A stretch of 64,000 nucleotides of DNA from positions 767,501-831,500 of the forward strand of contig JACEEZ010005970.1 of NCBI GenBank assembly GCA_016584305.1. The letters are read 5' to 3'. Shown here piece by piece: positions 1 through 57,925 of the stretch. The stretch is from Chionoecetes opilio. Taxonomy: Eukaryota; Arthropoda; Malacostraca; Decapoda; Majidae. The notes below the pieces were generated by a model. The model did no database searches. It saw only the letters and a list, made by a program, of their open reading frames with translations, and was not told the origin of the DNA. Position 1 is the first letter of the stretch, and every line of letters starts with the position of its first letter. The position numbers were made by a program, and so were the translations under genes.

Positions 1-807
1 GGATTGATATGAGGCATGGGGGTGGGGGGTGGCATTTGGTGGGGGGTGAGAGGGTGGACAGGAGGGAATGAGTGAGGGAGGGTGGGCGGGTGGGCGTGAG
101 ATGGGAGGGCGGAGTTTACACAATACTTCCTGTGCTAAGGGACCTCCGCCTGTTCCCTGTTCCCGCCACCGTACTGATGGTTCCACTGGCGGCCCATATT
201 TTGTTTATATCCCGAATGAAATGTAATATTGACACCACGACGACATTTCCCAAGTTTTTGGAGATGTGCTAAAAAAAATAGACCTTTCTGTAACAGTGCA
301 ATGCAGAAAATGCTCCGTAATTGTAGGTATAAGGTATAGTCATGTGTAGGTTATACTCTATTTGCTATTGATTGATGCCATGGACCACATATAGAGAGGA
401 TATATATATAGAGAGAGACTGGATAAAAGATGTAAACTTAACAAGATAATCAGATAAAACCTCAATTACAAAATAAGGTAACATGTTTATTTCTAAAGTT
501 TTACATCAGATTTTTTTTTACTTGTCACGCTTTCGTTAGCATTGGCTTAGAGATCTGCTCGATGTATTGTGACTGTACTTGGTCATGAAAACCCTGCAAG
601 AATATTTCACTTTCAAACGGGCCGCCACGAGGAAATAATGGGATGTTTGTGTATTATGGCTTGCTGAATAGATAGTGAAATTCTAGTTATTGAAAACATT
701 GGTCAGAAATTTTTCTTGTGGAATAAGTGGTTGGCAAGTGGAGGTACATGTCCCTTCCCCTCCTTACATTGTTCCACTGTTTGTATATCCTGGGCGGGTA
801 GGGCATT
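1..807. other. No gene seen apart from the G-rich start
   Basis: After the G-rich start the sequence is AT-rich with no convincing exon, RNA gene or known repeat. Confidence 0.4.
18..94 (+). promoter_or_regulatory. G-quadruplex-forming G tracts
   Basis: G runs at 18-22, 24-29, 41-46 and 52-54 are followed at 76-94 by GGGAGGGTGGGCGGGTGGG, five G3 tracts with single-base loops. That pattern is expected to form a very stable parallel quadruplex on the plus strand. It lies about 700 bp before the candidate exon at 808. Confidence 0.5.
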
Positions 808-5361
<4,554 letters not shown>

Positions 5362-5400
5362 GAAAACATGAATGAAACCTAGATCCATTGAGTCACTGTG

Positions 5401-5449
5401 TTTTTGTGTGATTGTGTGTGTATGAGTGTGCGTGTGTCTGTGTGTATGA

Positions 5450-5486
<37 letters not shown>
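5401..5486. repeat. Imperfect TG array
   Basis: TG units with TATGAG and CGCGCG interruptions, just after the candidate exon ending at 5361. Confidence 0.85.
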
Positions 5487-5487
<1 letters not shown>

Positions 5488-7106
5488 ATAAGTTCAAGGT
5501 ACAAGGGTTGATTGTTAGCACATTTATTTTTTTGAAGCTTTGTACGAAACTTTAAAAAGAAAAATAGTATATTTCTGTTTTTTACAGCAAGGGTGATCTT
5601 TGAAATCCTACATTGTCAGCCTCGAAAGGAAGTTAATACACTTATAATGTTATTCAGTATTAGGGCGATGAGACTGCAAGACATTTGTAATTAAAAACGA
5701 CGCTTTTAGTGTAATAGGTGGATACTGCGATGTTATTTAAGAAATCAAAGAATACCCGAGAAATATGATGACTGTAATGTAGATGCTGGAACAAGTGTGG
5801 CATAAATATCACGGTAAACAGATATAATATTATTGAAATGAGAATCTGAAGAAATTGTTATAGTGTAATTATTCTTCGCTTAATATATGTATGTGACGTA
5901 AATATCTGATGCTTAACTCATTTCAAACATTATATTACTCTTAACAAAAATATAACCGTGATTGTCGTGGGGTTCGTCGTCGGCGCGGAGGCAACCTTGA
6001 GACCTAGGTGTTAATGCCACGGCGGGATGAATGGCGGTGGGCGGTGGCGGTGGCGTGGCCAGACGGTGAGAAGTCAAAGCGGAAAAAGACAGGTTAGTTG
6101 CGCCTCAGGTCTTTCTTCTGTCCTGTCGCAAACCCGGAGGAAAGCAGTCTACCTACGGAAAATCAGCAGACCATGAAGGGCTCTCTGATGCTGGAAATTG
6201 GGTTTTTATGTCCATGCTGCCCCCACACACACCCCCGTATCTCATGCCCCACAAGCCTCAGCTGCGGCAACGGACGTACTACCATAAGAACATAAGAACA
6301 TAAGAAAATAAGGAAGCTACAAGAGACCGTGAGACCTACACATGGTAGTTCCTGTGTACCACGATGTGTTCCCGTTTGTCTGGTGTGTTAAGTCAATGGT
6401 TTCGTCGCCTGATTGATGCAGGTTTATGTTTTCTTCGCAGCGTGTATGATGCATATTTACAACAAAGAGCAAATTTCAATGTTATCATGAAATGCATACT
6501 CGCTATCTTGATAATGTGGGAGTTTTTATATAGAGCACATGCAAGTTTTCTTAGCCAATATTTGTCGTTTGAGGCATTTCATTGCAAGAAAAAATTGAGA
6601 TTTGGAAATAGTACAATAAGAATTGAGGAAAATAATATCCTATCAGTTTTTTTTTCCTTTTTGTTCTTCTTTTTGATAACTTTTCTGTAATGTAAAGCAG
6701 ACGTGTTTTTTTGTATTTATCTGCTTGTTTGTCCATTATTTCCCCGTCTCTCAACCTTAAATCAGATGAAACTTGTCTTATCAATTACGGATCTCTCATG
6801 ATACGTATACAAAACAGTTCCAACTCAACTGTATTTTTTGTATCATTGATCAAATATCATCTCCAGTCTGGTGATCAGAAATTTTGGGTTGCACATCCGG
6901 TGACAACACAGTGGATCAGGAAGGATATCCATTACAGTTTGCCATGTTATTCGCAACCATAAAATAAGTATCAAAAATTTGGTCAATGGATTGTTATATA
7001 TATAGGTGTATGTGTGTCATGGATTCAATTTCACTGTTCTTATTTTCGTATAATCGTAAGTTATATAATACTATAATACATATCTTGTGCATTTCTATTT
7101 TTCTAG
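5487..7106. other. AT-rich, no gene seen except a LINE tail
   Basis: Only the inverted LINE tail at 6283-6355 is recognised. A GC-richer patch at about 5970-6070 has GGCGGTGGCGG motifs but no exon that I can support. Confidence 0.35.
6283..6355 (-). mobile_element. CR1-like LINE 3' tail, inverted fragment
   Basis: The reverse complement reads AGGAACTACCATGTGTAGG ... TAGCTTCCTTATTTTC, followed by repeats of TTATGTTC. It is nearly identical to the end of the element at 24352-24617. Only the 3' end is present. Confidence 0.62.
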
Positions 7107-11174
<4,068 letters not shown>

Positions 11175-11243
11175 CGATCAATCTCCCCGCAATATCCGGG
11201 TGAATGAAAGGATGTTTGTGATTTGGAGGATAATTCTAATATG

Positions 11244-11352
11244 AGTGTGCATGTGTGTGTGTGTGTGTGTGAGTCTGTCTGTGTGTGTGAGTGTGTGCGT
11301 GAGTGTGTGGCTGTGTCTGTGTCTGTGTCTGTGTGTGGGTGTGTGTGTGTGT
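11244..11352. repeat. Imperfect GT array
   Basis: GT units mixed with GTCT and GTGAGT variants, separated from the previous array by about 70 bp. Confidence 0.85.
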
Positions 11353-12817
<1,465 letters not shown>

Positions 12818-13331
12818 AAACGTTTAGTAGATAATGCACAGATCCATGAATGCCATAAGAGATTGAACTTTACATACAGATAGTTTAGAATGCGTTATGG
12901 AAAGTCCAGGTGTAGTTATTAAAGGTATATATTAGAAGATCAAGTGTGGATACGGTTAAGAGAAAAAAAAATCACAATCTATAGCCGTTTACAACAAGTT
13001 ATCTGAAAATTTAAGTCTTTCACCCCTTCAAAAAAATATATATGAAAAAGATTTAAAAAAAATTACTTCCTGGTCCGTCTTAACCATGCCTTTGAAAGTG
13101 ATACATCATGTAATCATATTTATTTGCACAGTATATAAAAAAGTTGGTTGATCGCACTTGTAATACAACTTTGTACGATCCAACATGTTTTGATTTTTTG
13201 GTTTGCCAATTCACACGTCAGTCTGTATTTTTTTTTCAGAGTCATGAATAAAATGCATGACTGAATGACCCTCGACCACAGAGAGAGAACAAAACTTTCC
13301 TCCTGTGTATCCGTTGAATTTTTTATCACAC

Positions 13332-13435
<104 letters not shown>

Positions 13436-13615
13436 CACAGTAAAATAACTTCTTCATTTCTAAATAAATCGTAGAGACCATGAATCATACACAAATGTCA
13501 AACAACTGGTATTTAATAATTGAAACCAAATGTAACTGAAAATTGTAACTAATGCTCTGCTACTGATTGCCGTTTCTGTATCCCTTAAATATGAGTGAAT
13601 TCTGTCAAAACAATA

Positions 13616-13692
13616 ATGTCCAATGTCTGTCCAATGTCTGTCCAATGTCTGTCCAATGTCTGTCTAATGTCTGTCCAATGTCTGTCCAATGA
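13616..13692 (+). repeat. 11-bp minisatellite
   Basis: Six to seven units of CAATGTCTGTC, one with TAATG. Confidence 0.9.
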
Positions 13693-14013
13693 AAAATGTC
13701 CAACTTCCTCTACATTACCTTCCCTCAATCAATCCGTCGTGTTTTTTTTGTGTATATAGCTTCCTGTCGTGTCTAGATGTATTGCAAGATTCGCGAACAT
13801 GGAAACATTTTGCATAATTACTACTCATTGGATCAATCACGATCAATTGGATCATATCACGTTGCATATCTAATCCACAAATTGGAACTATGTATAAAAG
13901 ATGGAGGGAACAAGGAATAAGAATTTGCCATTGTAAATAGGTAAAATAGACTTTGAAACACCTTCGCGTTCTTGTTTCTTCTCTGTGTTTGTCCTCGCAT
14001 CCTCGATTACACA

Positions 14014-14182
14014 TCCTCCTCCTCCTCCTCCTCCTCCTCCTCCTCCTCCTCCTCTCCTCCTCTCCTCCTCCTCCTCCTCCTCCTCCTCCTCCTCTCCTCC
14101 TCCTCCTCCTCCTCCTCCTCCTCCTCCTCCTCCTCCTCCTCCTCCTCCTCCTCCTCCTCCTCCTCCTCCTCCTCCTCCTCCT
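14014..14182. repeat. TCC trinucleotide array
   Basis: (TCC)n with three one-base shortenings that change the register; frames through it give Pro, Ser or Leu runs that are not real proteins. Confidence 0.95.
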
Positions 14183-14617
14183 ATTACCCTTCACTTCTCT
14201 TCGTCCTTCACCTATCCTCCGTTCATTTCTCTTCTCTTCTCTCACCCTCTATCCTGTACTGCCGCTCCTCTGTCACATCATAATTTCTGTTGTGTTTCTT
14301 CAAGCAGTCAACAGCTTGCTCACAGGTGTCGCGACCCCTTACTAATCGGCTTAACGCAGGTGAAAGAGAGAAGGGAAGAGGCCTGAAGGGGAAAAAAATA
14401 TAAGAGAAGAAGGATTGGGTCAGTGGTGAAAAGTGAATGCATGAAGAAAAGGTGAATGCATGATGAAGAAAGAGTAAACACTACGACTTATATTTGTTTA
14501 GTTTGACAATAACCAATCACAAAATACTCCACTGGTTAATTATCATTTGCATCCTTGTCTGCCTGTCTGTCTTTCTGTATTGCTGTCTGTTTGTCTGTCT
14601 TGCTATCTGCTCCCTCA

Positions 14618-14619
<2 letters not shown>

Positions 14620-14685
<66 letters not shown>
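14620..14685. repeat. CT array
   Basis: Perfect (CT)n. Confidence 0.95.
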
Positions 14686-14688
<3 letters not shown>

Positions 14689-14926
14689 AGAATGCTAGTG
14701 GTGTAATAATTAGCGTTAAGAGCGAGTGAGGACTTCTCCCGCCACCGCGCACTGTTCCGGGTCTCCTAATTACTTGTTGTCATGAGACTTATACTGGACC
14801 GCGATGCGTCTTTCCAGATTAATACGCTTGACAACATATATATGAAAACTCCTGAAGATGAGAAAGTTGGGGTATTATGCCTTATTCACTTATTGATCGA
14901 CTTAGTGAGAGTATGGATATAATATA

Positions 14927-15039
<113 letters not shown>

Positions 15040-15399
15040 AAATGAAATAAATTAATCCTCACCACTTCCTTTTCCAACGCATCAACTCAATATGCATTCA
15101 CCTAGTTGATTTTACAAAGTTATTGGTATACGCAAGGCCTGAGCTATACTCGTGTGGTTCTGTCCCTGTCTTATTTGTGCCGTCGTAAATACGCCCCAAG
15201 CACCATCTGTTAACTATTGTCGCAGCGTTAGGAAAGTGAAAAGTAAGTCGTTAGCGAAGTGTGAGTGCTACTTAACACCGGTGGCTCCAGGTATTTACTC
15301 CCTGTCATCTTCTCAATCACGTTAATCGTCCGCCACCGACACTGCCACCTTCACTGATCGATGGCTGATAATTTAGTTGATTTATTTAGCGTAACTCAC

Positions 15400-15493
15400 G
15401 TCTCAGATCCTTCGCGTTCCTCTTCTGGATCACGTTGTAGAGCAGAGGGATGATGGGGAGCGTGAGGACACCTATCCCCGCACAATTGCAGGA
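15400..15493 (-). CDS. Possible orphan exon with hydrophobic segment
   Basis: On the minus strand a GC-rich stretch reads SCNCAGIGVLTLPIIPLLYN, then VIQKRNAKDLR, ending at a consensus donor (AGAC|GTGAGT). It resembles a transmembrane helix followed by basic residues. The upstream border is unclear: an in-frame stop lies just beyond, and only weak AG acceptors are available. No partner exons were found, so it could be chance. Confidence 0.22.
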
Positions 15494-16833
15494 CTCGGAG
15501 TAGTTTTATTGCTGCTGAGACTCTTGCTCTCTCGCCTTTGGTGATTGAGGGAGAAGTAGCGATGTGTGATGATGGACTGTAGCTTAAGGGTAGCTTCCTT
15601 AGCCTTTGTGTATGATGGAGGAAGGAAGAGGGTTGTGTTTCTGTCTTGTTGTAGTTATGAAATGTAATGTGTGTCTGTCGCCTTCTAGGAAATGTCACTT
15701 CTCTCTTTGTTAATGAAGTCCATGTCATGTTATTCCGATGTCTGAATATTTTGATAGCTAGCATTGTTTTTGTTGCCGCTTCATGGCTAAAAACTTTCTT
15801 TTCGCGTTTTCGATTTCAGAGTTTGGATTTTCTTGTATATAGGAAGATATTATACTCCCTGTTTCTGTTTCTTCTTCTCTACTCTTTATTATCTCCTTCC
15901 AATGTTCTTTATTTTCATCAGCCCGTGTATATTTCTAACCAATCCGTCTCTATCCCCTCTTCCTTCCTTCGTTTATATTTATCCTTATTACCTATCCTTT
16001 CATCCATATCCCTTCTCTGTTTACCCCTCCCCCTTCAGTCTCTCAAATCCCTTTCTTCTCCATCTATCCTCATTTTCCTCCCTGTCCCTTTATACCACGA
16101 TCCGGCAGGCCTCGCGTCAATTTATCGCTCGTAACTTAACACTAATGGTATTGCTATCCCGCACCTCACGTCCCGAGGGTCACCTGTAGGCTCCTCGTCC
16201 CCTTTGCACCTGGATGTTAATTAAGGCTCTTCACAACCCGCCCCGCCGCCTTCCATGGGACCGGAATGTGTGTGTATGTGTGTGTGTTTGTAGTTGTATA
16301 TATTTTCCTCCCTGTCTCTCTGTTTTTCTTTAGACTCTTTTACAATACAAGTGTTCTTCATTTTCCTATCTTTTCCTATCACCATAAACGATCATATCCG
16401 GGAAGAAGCAGGTCACGTAAAGGAATATTCTCCTGCTTTACATTTATCGTTTAGTGTTTGGCGTATATGACTTCAGAATAAATAGAATCTAGAATAGAAT
16501 CTTCAGAATCTAGAGATAAGGAATTTGGCATAATAAGCACTTTCCACCAATAATAATGAATACTTATCCTAATTTGAGGGATAATGAGAAGCTTATTTTT
16601 AACGAAGGTATCCATGAAAACAGGTTGTATCAGTGACTAACAGAAAATGAAGTTTTGTATGATAAACTTCACTAATGCTTGAAGATTAGTAGCGTATAAA
16701 GTGTATGTGGCGTGTGTTTTGGGTTCGTATTAGAATGAGACGTCAGACTCGAAATGTGAAAGGAAACGTTTTAGAAGTAAATGAGTATTTATGTAGTTAT
16801 ACTTAAAAACTTGCTTCCATTTTTTCTTGGTGT

Positions 16834-17030
16834 TTAGTGTTGGAGGAAGCCACCACACCGGGAGGCGGGTCACAAACCTCCGGCTAACACCCGGTACCCA
16901 TTCACTGCTGGGTGGACTGGGTCTTGGGTTTTAAAGAGAACGCCCATCTTTTTCTCCGCTCCGCCCGGGGATCGATCCCGGGACTTCTCTGTTTTCAACC
17001 GAGCGTGCTAACCCCTACATTATTGAGTAC
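16834..17030 (-). mobile_element. tRNA-Val-derived SINE, inverted, truncated tail
   Basis: The minus strand carries the head with B box (GGGATCGATCCCCGGGCGGA context) and the body through GGCTTCCTCCAACACTAA. The tail beyond the body is absent and the head has point changes. Confidence 0.65.
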
Positions 17031-17047
17031 CCTGTAACACGAGTAAG

Positions 17048-17390
17048 AAACTCTGCGGTAACATTTTGCCATGTTTCACTAACTCCGTAGAAATTTATGC
17101 AATATTATGATATTAATTTATTTTCAATATTACCATTATCATCACTATTATTGTTGTCATTATTATTACTGTAATTACTATCATAAATACAATTCTTGTT
17201 ATTTTGATTGTTATTACTAATTATTATTGACTAATTATGTTATTATTAATTACTATTATAATTATTATCAAAATTACCATTTAAATCATTAGCATATCAT
17301 TATTATTAGTCCTACCGGAAGTTACCCGTAATAATTATTATGCTTAGAAAGACAATCGGAATGGCTTTATATATATAATACCGTATTTAA
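17048..17390 (+). repeat. ATT-containing interspersed repeat, copy 1
   Basis: It starts CTGCGGTAACATTTTGCC, contains TTTCACTAACTCCGTAGA, then a degenerate ATT-rich core with ATCAAAATTACCATT, and ends AAGTTACCCGTAATAATTA ... GACAATCGGAATGGCTTT. The same order is found at 34183-34525. It does not match any family I can name. Confidence 0.6.
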
Positions 17391-19834
<2,444 letters not shown>

Positions 19835-19835
19835 T

Positions 19836-19995
19836 CCATCTATCTTTCGCTCCCCGGGCGGAGCGAAAGATAGATGGGTGGTCTTTCTTAAATCCCTAAC
19901 CCCTGTCCACCCAGCAGTGAATGGGTACCGGGTGCCAGCCGGGGGTTTGTAACCCCCCCCCCGGGGTGGTGGCTTCGGCCAACACTAATATGCAG
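19836..19995 (+). mobile_element. Rearranged SINE fragment with 18-bp fold-back head
   Basis: The body matches the SINE family (CCACCCAGCAGTGAATGG, GGCTTCGGCCAACACTAA), but the tRNA head is missing. In its place is a perfect inverted repeat of 18-bp arms (19836-19853 and 19860-19877) around the spacer CCGGGC. A long GT array lies directly upstream. Confidence 0.65.
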
Positions 19996-20089
19996 CAGCG
20001 GTAGATCACTATGGCTCTGAGGCATTATCCTCTAAACAAAACAAACAAGACAAGAGTGTGTGTGTGTCAGAGGTATTTGTGCAAACATC

Positions 20090-21718
20090 TATGATTTTCA
20101 GTAAAAAATCCTATTTTCTTAAAGAACTCGAAAAACTAAGAAGTTTACTGGAAATTACTATGATACATTAAAGATAGAGGTTGAGCAGGCCTTTCTAATG
20201 AGCCATAGCAAAATGAATTTGGACTTTAAATAAATAAAAAAATTGTATTGGTGTATTTTTGACATACTATTAAATATCTCAAAATCTACAAGATATAATT
20301 GACTTCTGATAATGGCATTCGATAGAACACATCAATCTTAACTACTTTGCTTCTATGCATTTTTACTCAAGGCATAATAATTTCGGGGTAAAATGCTTTT
20401 TAAAAGGAAACATGGGTGAAATATATGTGATATTAATACCCTATTAAATAATCCCTATTAAGAGTATATATAATTAGAGGGTTAGGATATTACATAACCT
20501 TAATAAGAAGTACAATAGTATACCCCTAATAATCTCCTTAGCGATACTTTAATAAATGATGTGAAAATACCTGGATCTTATATATAGGTTTGGTGATGTT
20601 AGGTTAGGTTAGGTTTAAATTATTTTGTTTTGCCAATTAAATTATTAGTCCTAAAGGAAACATTAATAGGGTAACAACATACAAACGTTAAGCTTGAGGT
20701 GTTTTACCTGTTGGTATAATAGGTATCTCAAAAAAGGGTACACCTCTGATTTTCAGTAAAAATTCTTATTTTCTTAAATAACTCGAAAACTATGAGGTTT
20801 CCAGGATATTTTACGAATGAGTAAAGATAGAGCTTGAGAAAGCCTTTCTGATGAGCCATAGAAAAATAAATTTAGTGTTTAAATAAGTGAGAAAATTGTA
20901 TTGGTGTATTTTTGACATACTATTAAATATCTCAAAATCTACAAGAGATAATTGACTTCTGATAATGTCACTCGATAGAACACATCAACCCTAACAACTT
21001 TGCTTATATGCATTTTTACTCTGGCCTAATAGTTACGGAGTAAAATGCTTTAATAAGGAAACAGGGTGAAATATATCTGTGATATTAATACCCTATTAAA
21101 TAATCGCTATTAAGAGTATATATAATTAGAGGGGTAGGATATTATATACCCTTAATAGGGGTACAATAATATACCCTTAATAATCTTTTAAGAGATACTT
21201 TAATAAATTATGTGAAAATACCTGGATCTTTCATATAGGTTTAGTGAGGTTAGGTTAGGTTAGGTTTAAATTATTTTGTTTTGACAATGAAATTATTAGT
21301 CCTAGAGGAAACATTAATAGGGTAACAACAAACAAACGTTAAGCTTGAGGTGTTTTACCTGTTGGTATAATAGCTATCTCATAAAAGGGGTACACCTTCG
21401 ATTTTCAGTAAAAAATCATATTTTCTTAAATAACTCGAAAACTATGAGGTTTCCAGGAAATTTCTCCGAATGAGTAAAGATAGAACTTGAGAAAGCCTTT
21501 CTAATGAGCCATAGCAACATTAATTTGGAGTTTAAATAAGTGAAAAAATTGTATTGGTGTATTTTTTACATACTATTAAATATCTGAAAATCTACAAGAG
21601 ATAATTGACTTCTGATAATGGCATTCGATAGAACACATCAACCTTTAACAACTTTGCTTCTATGCATTTTTATTCTTGGCCTAATAGTTACAGAGTAAAT
21701 TGTTTTTATAAGGAAACA
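20090..21718 (+). repeat. 653-bp tandem repeat, about 2.5 copies, with TTAGG motifs
   Basis: The marker GATTTTCAGTAAAAA occurs at 20093, 20748 and 21400, giving periods of 655 and 652. The first two units each contain GTTAGGTTAGGTTAGGTT, an arthropod telomere-like motif. The third unit stops at about 21718. It is AT-rich with no coding content. Confidence 0.85.
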
Positions 21719-23659
<1,941 letters not shown>

Positions 23660-23673
23660 GTCGCTATGGTAAC
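23660..23673 (+). promoter_or_regulatory. RFX X-box-like motif upstream of SPATA1
   Basis: The plus strand reads GTCGCTATGGTAAC; the reverse complement is GTTACC-AT-AGCGAC. One half-site fits GTNRCC exactly and the other has one mismatch to RGYAAC, with the usual two-base spacer. It lies about 560 bp before the predicted start codon. RFX factors activate ciliary genes in animals, so the placement fits a cilium-linked gene, but a 14-base match can arise by chance. Confidence 0.35.
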
Positions 23674-23737
23674 ACTGCAAACAGAACCGCGTCAGCTGGC
23701 ACGTTCGGCCTCTCAGTGAGGGGGCCACTCAGTCAGC

Positions 23738-23805
23738 ATGGGTCCGCCACCACCTCCCGCTGGGGCGTCCTGTGTGCCCCGTCGGCCGCGTGAGGACCTG
23801 AGTGG
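23738..23805 (+). other. Possible alternative or untranslated first exon
   Basis: A GC-rich block starting ATGGGTCCGCCACC reads MGPPPPPAGASCVPRRPRED and ends at a donor-like site GTGG|GTGAGG. Its phase (2) does not fit SPATA1 exon 2, so if transcribed it would be a 5' UTR exon or belong elsewhere. Confidence 0.15.
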
Positions 23806-24234
23806 GTGAGGCCGCGTTGGGTCAGTAATCGCATTGCCACCCTGATGCTGGGGCGTCGCCTGACATGGATTTGCCAGTATATTACTAAAAGGATGTCTTA
23901 ACTCTTTCTTACAACAAGTGATCAACGGATATGACACGTTATGTCAGTCATGTATAAATCCTATGTGTACGAGGTCACGTGTTACATGACATAACACATA
24001 GTAAATATATGCCTTTTAAGAAGTAAGGCGACATTATTCAAGTATTTTCAATAAACAATAATGTTTCTAAAGAAAATACCACTAATACCCATCGGCGACA
24101 CTTAAGGTGATAGATAAGAAAATACAGTGAAACGCAGTTAATTGTTTACAAGTTGTGATCCAGCCTCGTGCAGCGCTGTGCTTGTAACCCTCGGAGGTCA
24201 CTTGGCTCTGTGACGTGAGGGTGTGTACGCCACC

Positions 24235-55772
<31,538 letters not shown>

Positions 55773-56701
55773 GGTCACCGATGCCGCCTCTTCTCTTGAC
55801 TCATCAGACGCCTCTAGGTCCTCTGCTTACCCTGTGGTTTGATACGGTGGTGTGTGGGGCTCTGTTGATTGTGTTGTGCTGCAGAGCGGAACACTATCCA
55901 TTCACTCACCATGTTTGGAAAGCCTTACGAAAAACCTTTGCCGTGAACTTGCTGAGGACGTCACAGTTAGCCAGTGATGTGTGATGATGATGGTGTGTAA
56001 GCTGATGTTAAGCTGCTCTGATGACAAGTGGAACCAACGAACACTGATGACATTATATAAAAAACAGTATTTTGTTTCCTTTGATTCAGTGCGCGTGAAT
56101 TGTCGTGCATATCATTAAGTCAGTAAGTGACCCTCTCACAGGCTCACATTACTGATCTGAAGGATGTATTTGAGCACTCAGCATACAGAGTGAGCTTGTG
56201 AGACGTGGACAATCAGATTTCCAACGCTTACAATCTCCCCTTGAATGACTGATATTAGTGGAGGCCTTTTTGATCATTTATCTATGGCCTCTTAAGATAT
56301 CCACAAGGGGTGAACTTGTACAGAAGAATTATTTGTACTGGTCTGCGCTAAATCGTAGTGCGTATTCAGTGCGCTTACTCGCACTCAGAGGAGTAAGTGT
56401 ATATCTTTATCGTTCTTGGTGCATAAGAAGCCCGTTGGAAGTCTACTCTGCGTCGACCTACAGTATTGTCTCCCGTCCAGACACAAGCCAGCAGATAGTA
56501 GTTATCATCGAGAACTGAATCCCCTCTAGATATATTTTGTGAAAACCATGTAATCTTAAATGTAACTTTGAAATTAAACGTGAATATCACTTTGGATTAG
56601 ATGATGTATCCTCTGAAAGAATGGAAGGACGAAGGATATAGGGAACTAGGAGATGCCTTGATGTAATCATTTTCTTACATTTTCTTTCAGATCGAAATAA
56701 A
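55773..56701 (+). other. Probable SPATA1 3' UTR
   Basis: This AT-moderate sequence after the stop has no further convincing exon. Two possible polyadenylation signals lie in it, ATTAAA at 56573-56578 and AATAAA at 56696-56701. The true cleavage site is not known. Confidence 0.4.
56696..56701 (+). promoter_or_regulatory. Candidate polyadenylation signal AATAAA
   Basis: This is the first exact AATAAA that I noticed after the SPATA1 stop codon, 924 bases downstream. The variant ATTAAA at 56573 is an alternative. Confidence 0.35.
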
Positions 56702-57389
56702 AAAAGAAGTTTGTTCTTTATAGCGCCATTCCCTGAGCCAGCAGATTCATCACACAATCACGCTTGCTGTATGATCATATACCTACATCAATGTCTACAA
56801 AAGCTGCGCTAAAATGCTTTTCTCGTGTTTTATATATTGCTATTAGCGGAAACGCTTGTATCCGGGTCGCACAAATTACACTGAATTTTTTCGTCTAGAT
56901 GTCGTGCTGCATTGCTTCACCTCCATGGGTACTGTCAAGCCTTTCTTCTTACTATCACTATTGTATTCTGGTTATGTGATACGGGAAGGTCAAAAGTTTA
57001 ACGTCTGAAAATATTCGCCATATAGGAGAGGAAATGTGCTCACACAAGTATATTTTCATTCATATCATATGTGCGTGTATCGTAAATGAGGTTTAAAACA
57101 AAGACCCTACACGTGGAGTCTGTGGCTGTGGTCTTTGGTTTGAAAGTCCCGCGGCAGAGGAACGCCAGTGGGCAAATTCCCCGGCAGAGGCGACTGGTCA
57201 GCACTGGGAGGAGCAGAGGCAGTCGGAGAGTGAGCGGTGAGCCATGTGTCAAAGCCGTCACTAGGACCTCCACAAGACACATTACGCCGACACGTGTTGA
57301 AAAGACCTGCTAATAAGCCAAACCCGCCTCCCTTGATCTGCCGTGGATAGTTATGAAGGTTATAAGTGACAAGCAGTGCCCAGCGTGAG

Positions 57390-57780
57390 GTAGGGAGGCG
57401 GTGTGTGTGTGTGTGTGCGTGGTGGTAGCGGCTGGCGGCACCTCAGACAGCCTCCGCCATGAGTGACAGACTACTCATCCTCCCACCGCCGTATCGGTGA
57501 CTAAACATGTGTACGTACTTTTAAGTATTTACTTGAAGGACGGGTAGTGGTGTAGCGGCTCTGATAAAAAAACATGTAGGGAAGCGAGGCTATTTATTGA
57601 AAAAGTAACACAGCTCAACAATTAGTGCAAGAGGTGGTGTGGCAAAATCGTCTCCATCAGCAGGCGAACCCCAGCAACTCTCCTCCCTGGACGGCGTTGA
57701 TTGGTCAGCCCCGATCACGCCAGGCTAACGAGTGTGCCCGAGCTCGGTGAACGGTGCTCCGAAGCCTGGTTGGCGAGAGT
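57390..57780 (+). promoter_or_regulatory. GC-rich promoter-like island
   Basis: This stretch stands out from AT-rich flanks by base composition and CpG content. It contains an inverted CCAAT motif (GATTGGTCAG, about 57699-57708) and, at its end, GAGA|GTAAGT, a donor-like site. It could be the promoter and first exon of a gene continuing beyond the window, but direct evidence is lacking. Confidence 0.2.
57459..57496 (+). CDS. Possible first coding exon of a downstream gene
   Basis: An ATG in good context (CCGCCATGA) reads MSDRLLILPPPY and meets a donor-like site TATCG|GTGACT. It lies in a GC-rich, promoter-like island after the end of SPATA1. No following exon was identified in the window. 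Confidence 0.15.
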
Positions 57781-57925
57781 AAGTACTTATTAACACTTTC
57801 AAGTTCCCGTGTTGAATGTGTATGCTGGTAGTAACAAGTCGCACATGACATCACTCATAATTTTTGTACAACAGCAACATTGCATGAATTTCTTTGATTA
57901 TGAATAAGAAAATAATTCAGGTGTG

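Noticed and set aside
13715..14386. Poly-Pro, poly-Ser, poly-Leu and poly-Arg frames
   Set aside because: All derive from the TCC array at 14014-14182 read in different frames and strands.
20640..21265. True telomere or subtelomere
   Set aside because: Only three TTAGG units per 653-bp copy and the surrounding window is an ordinary gene locus.
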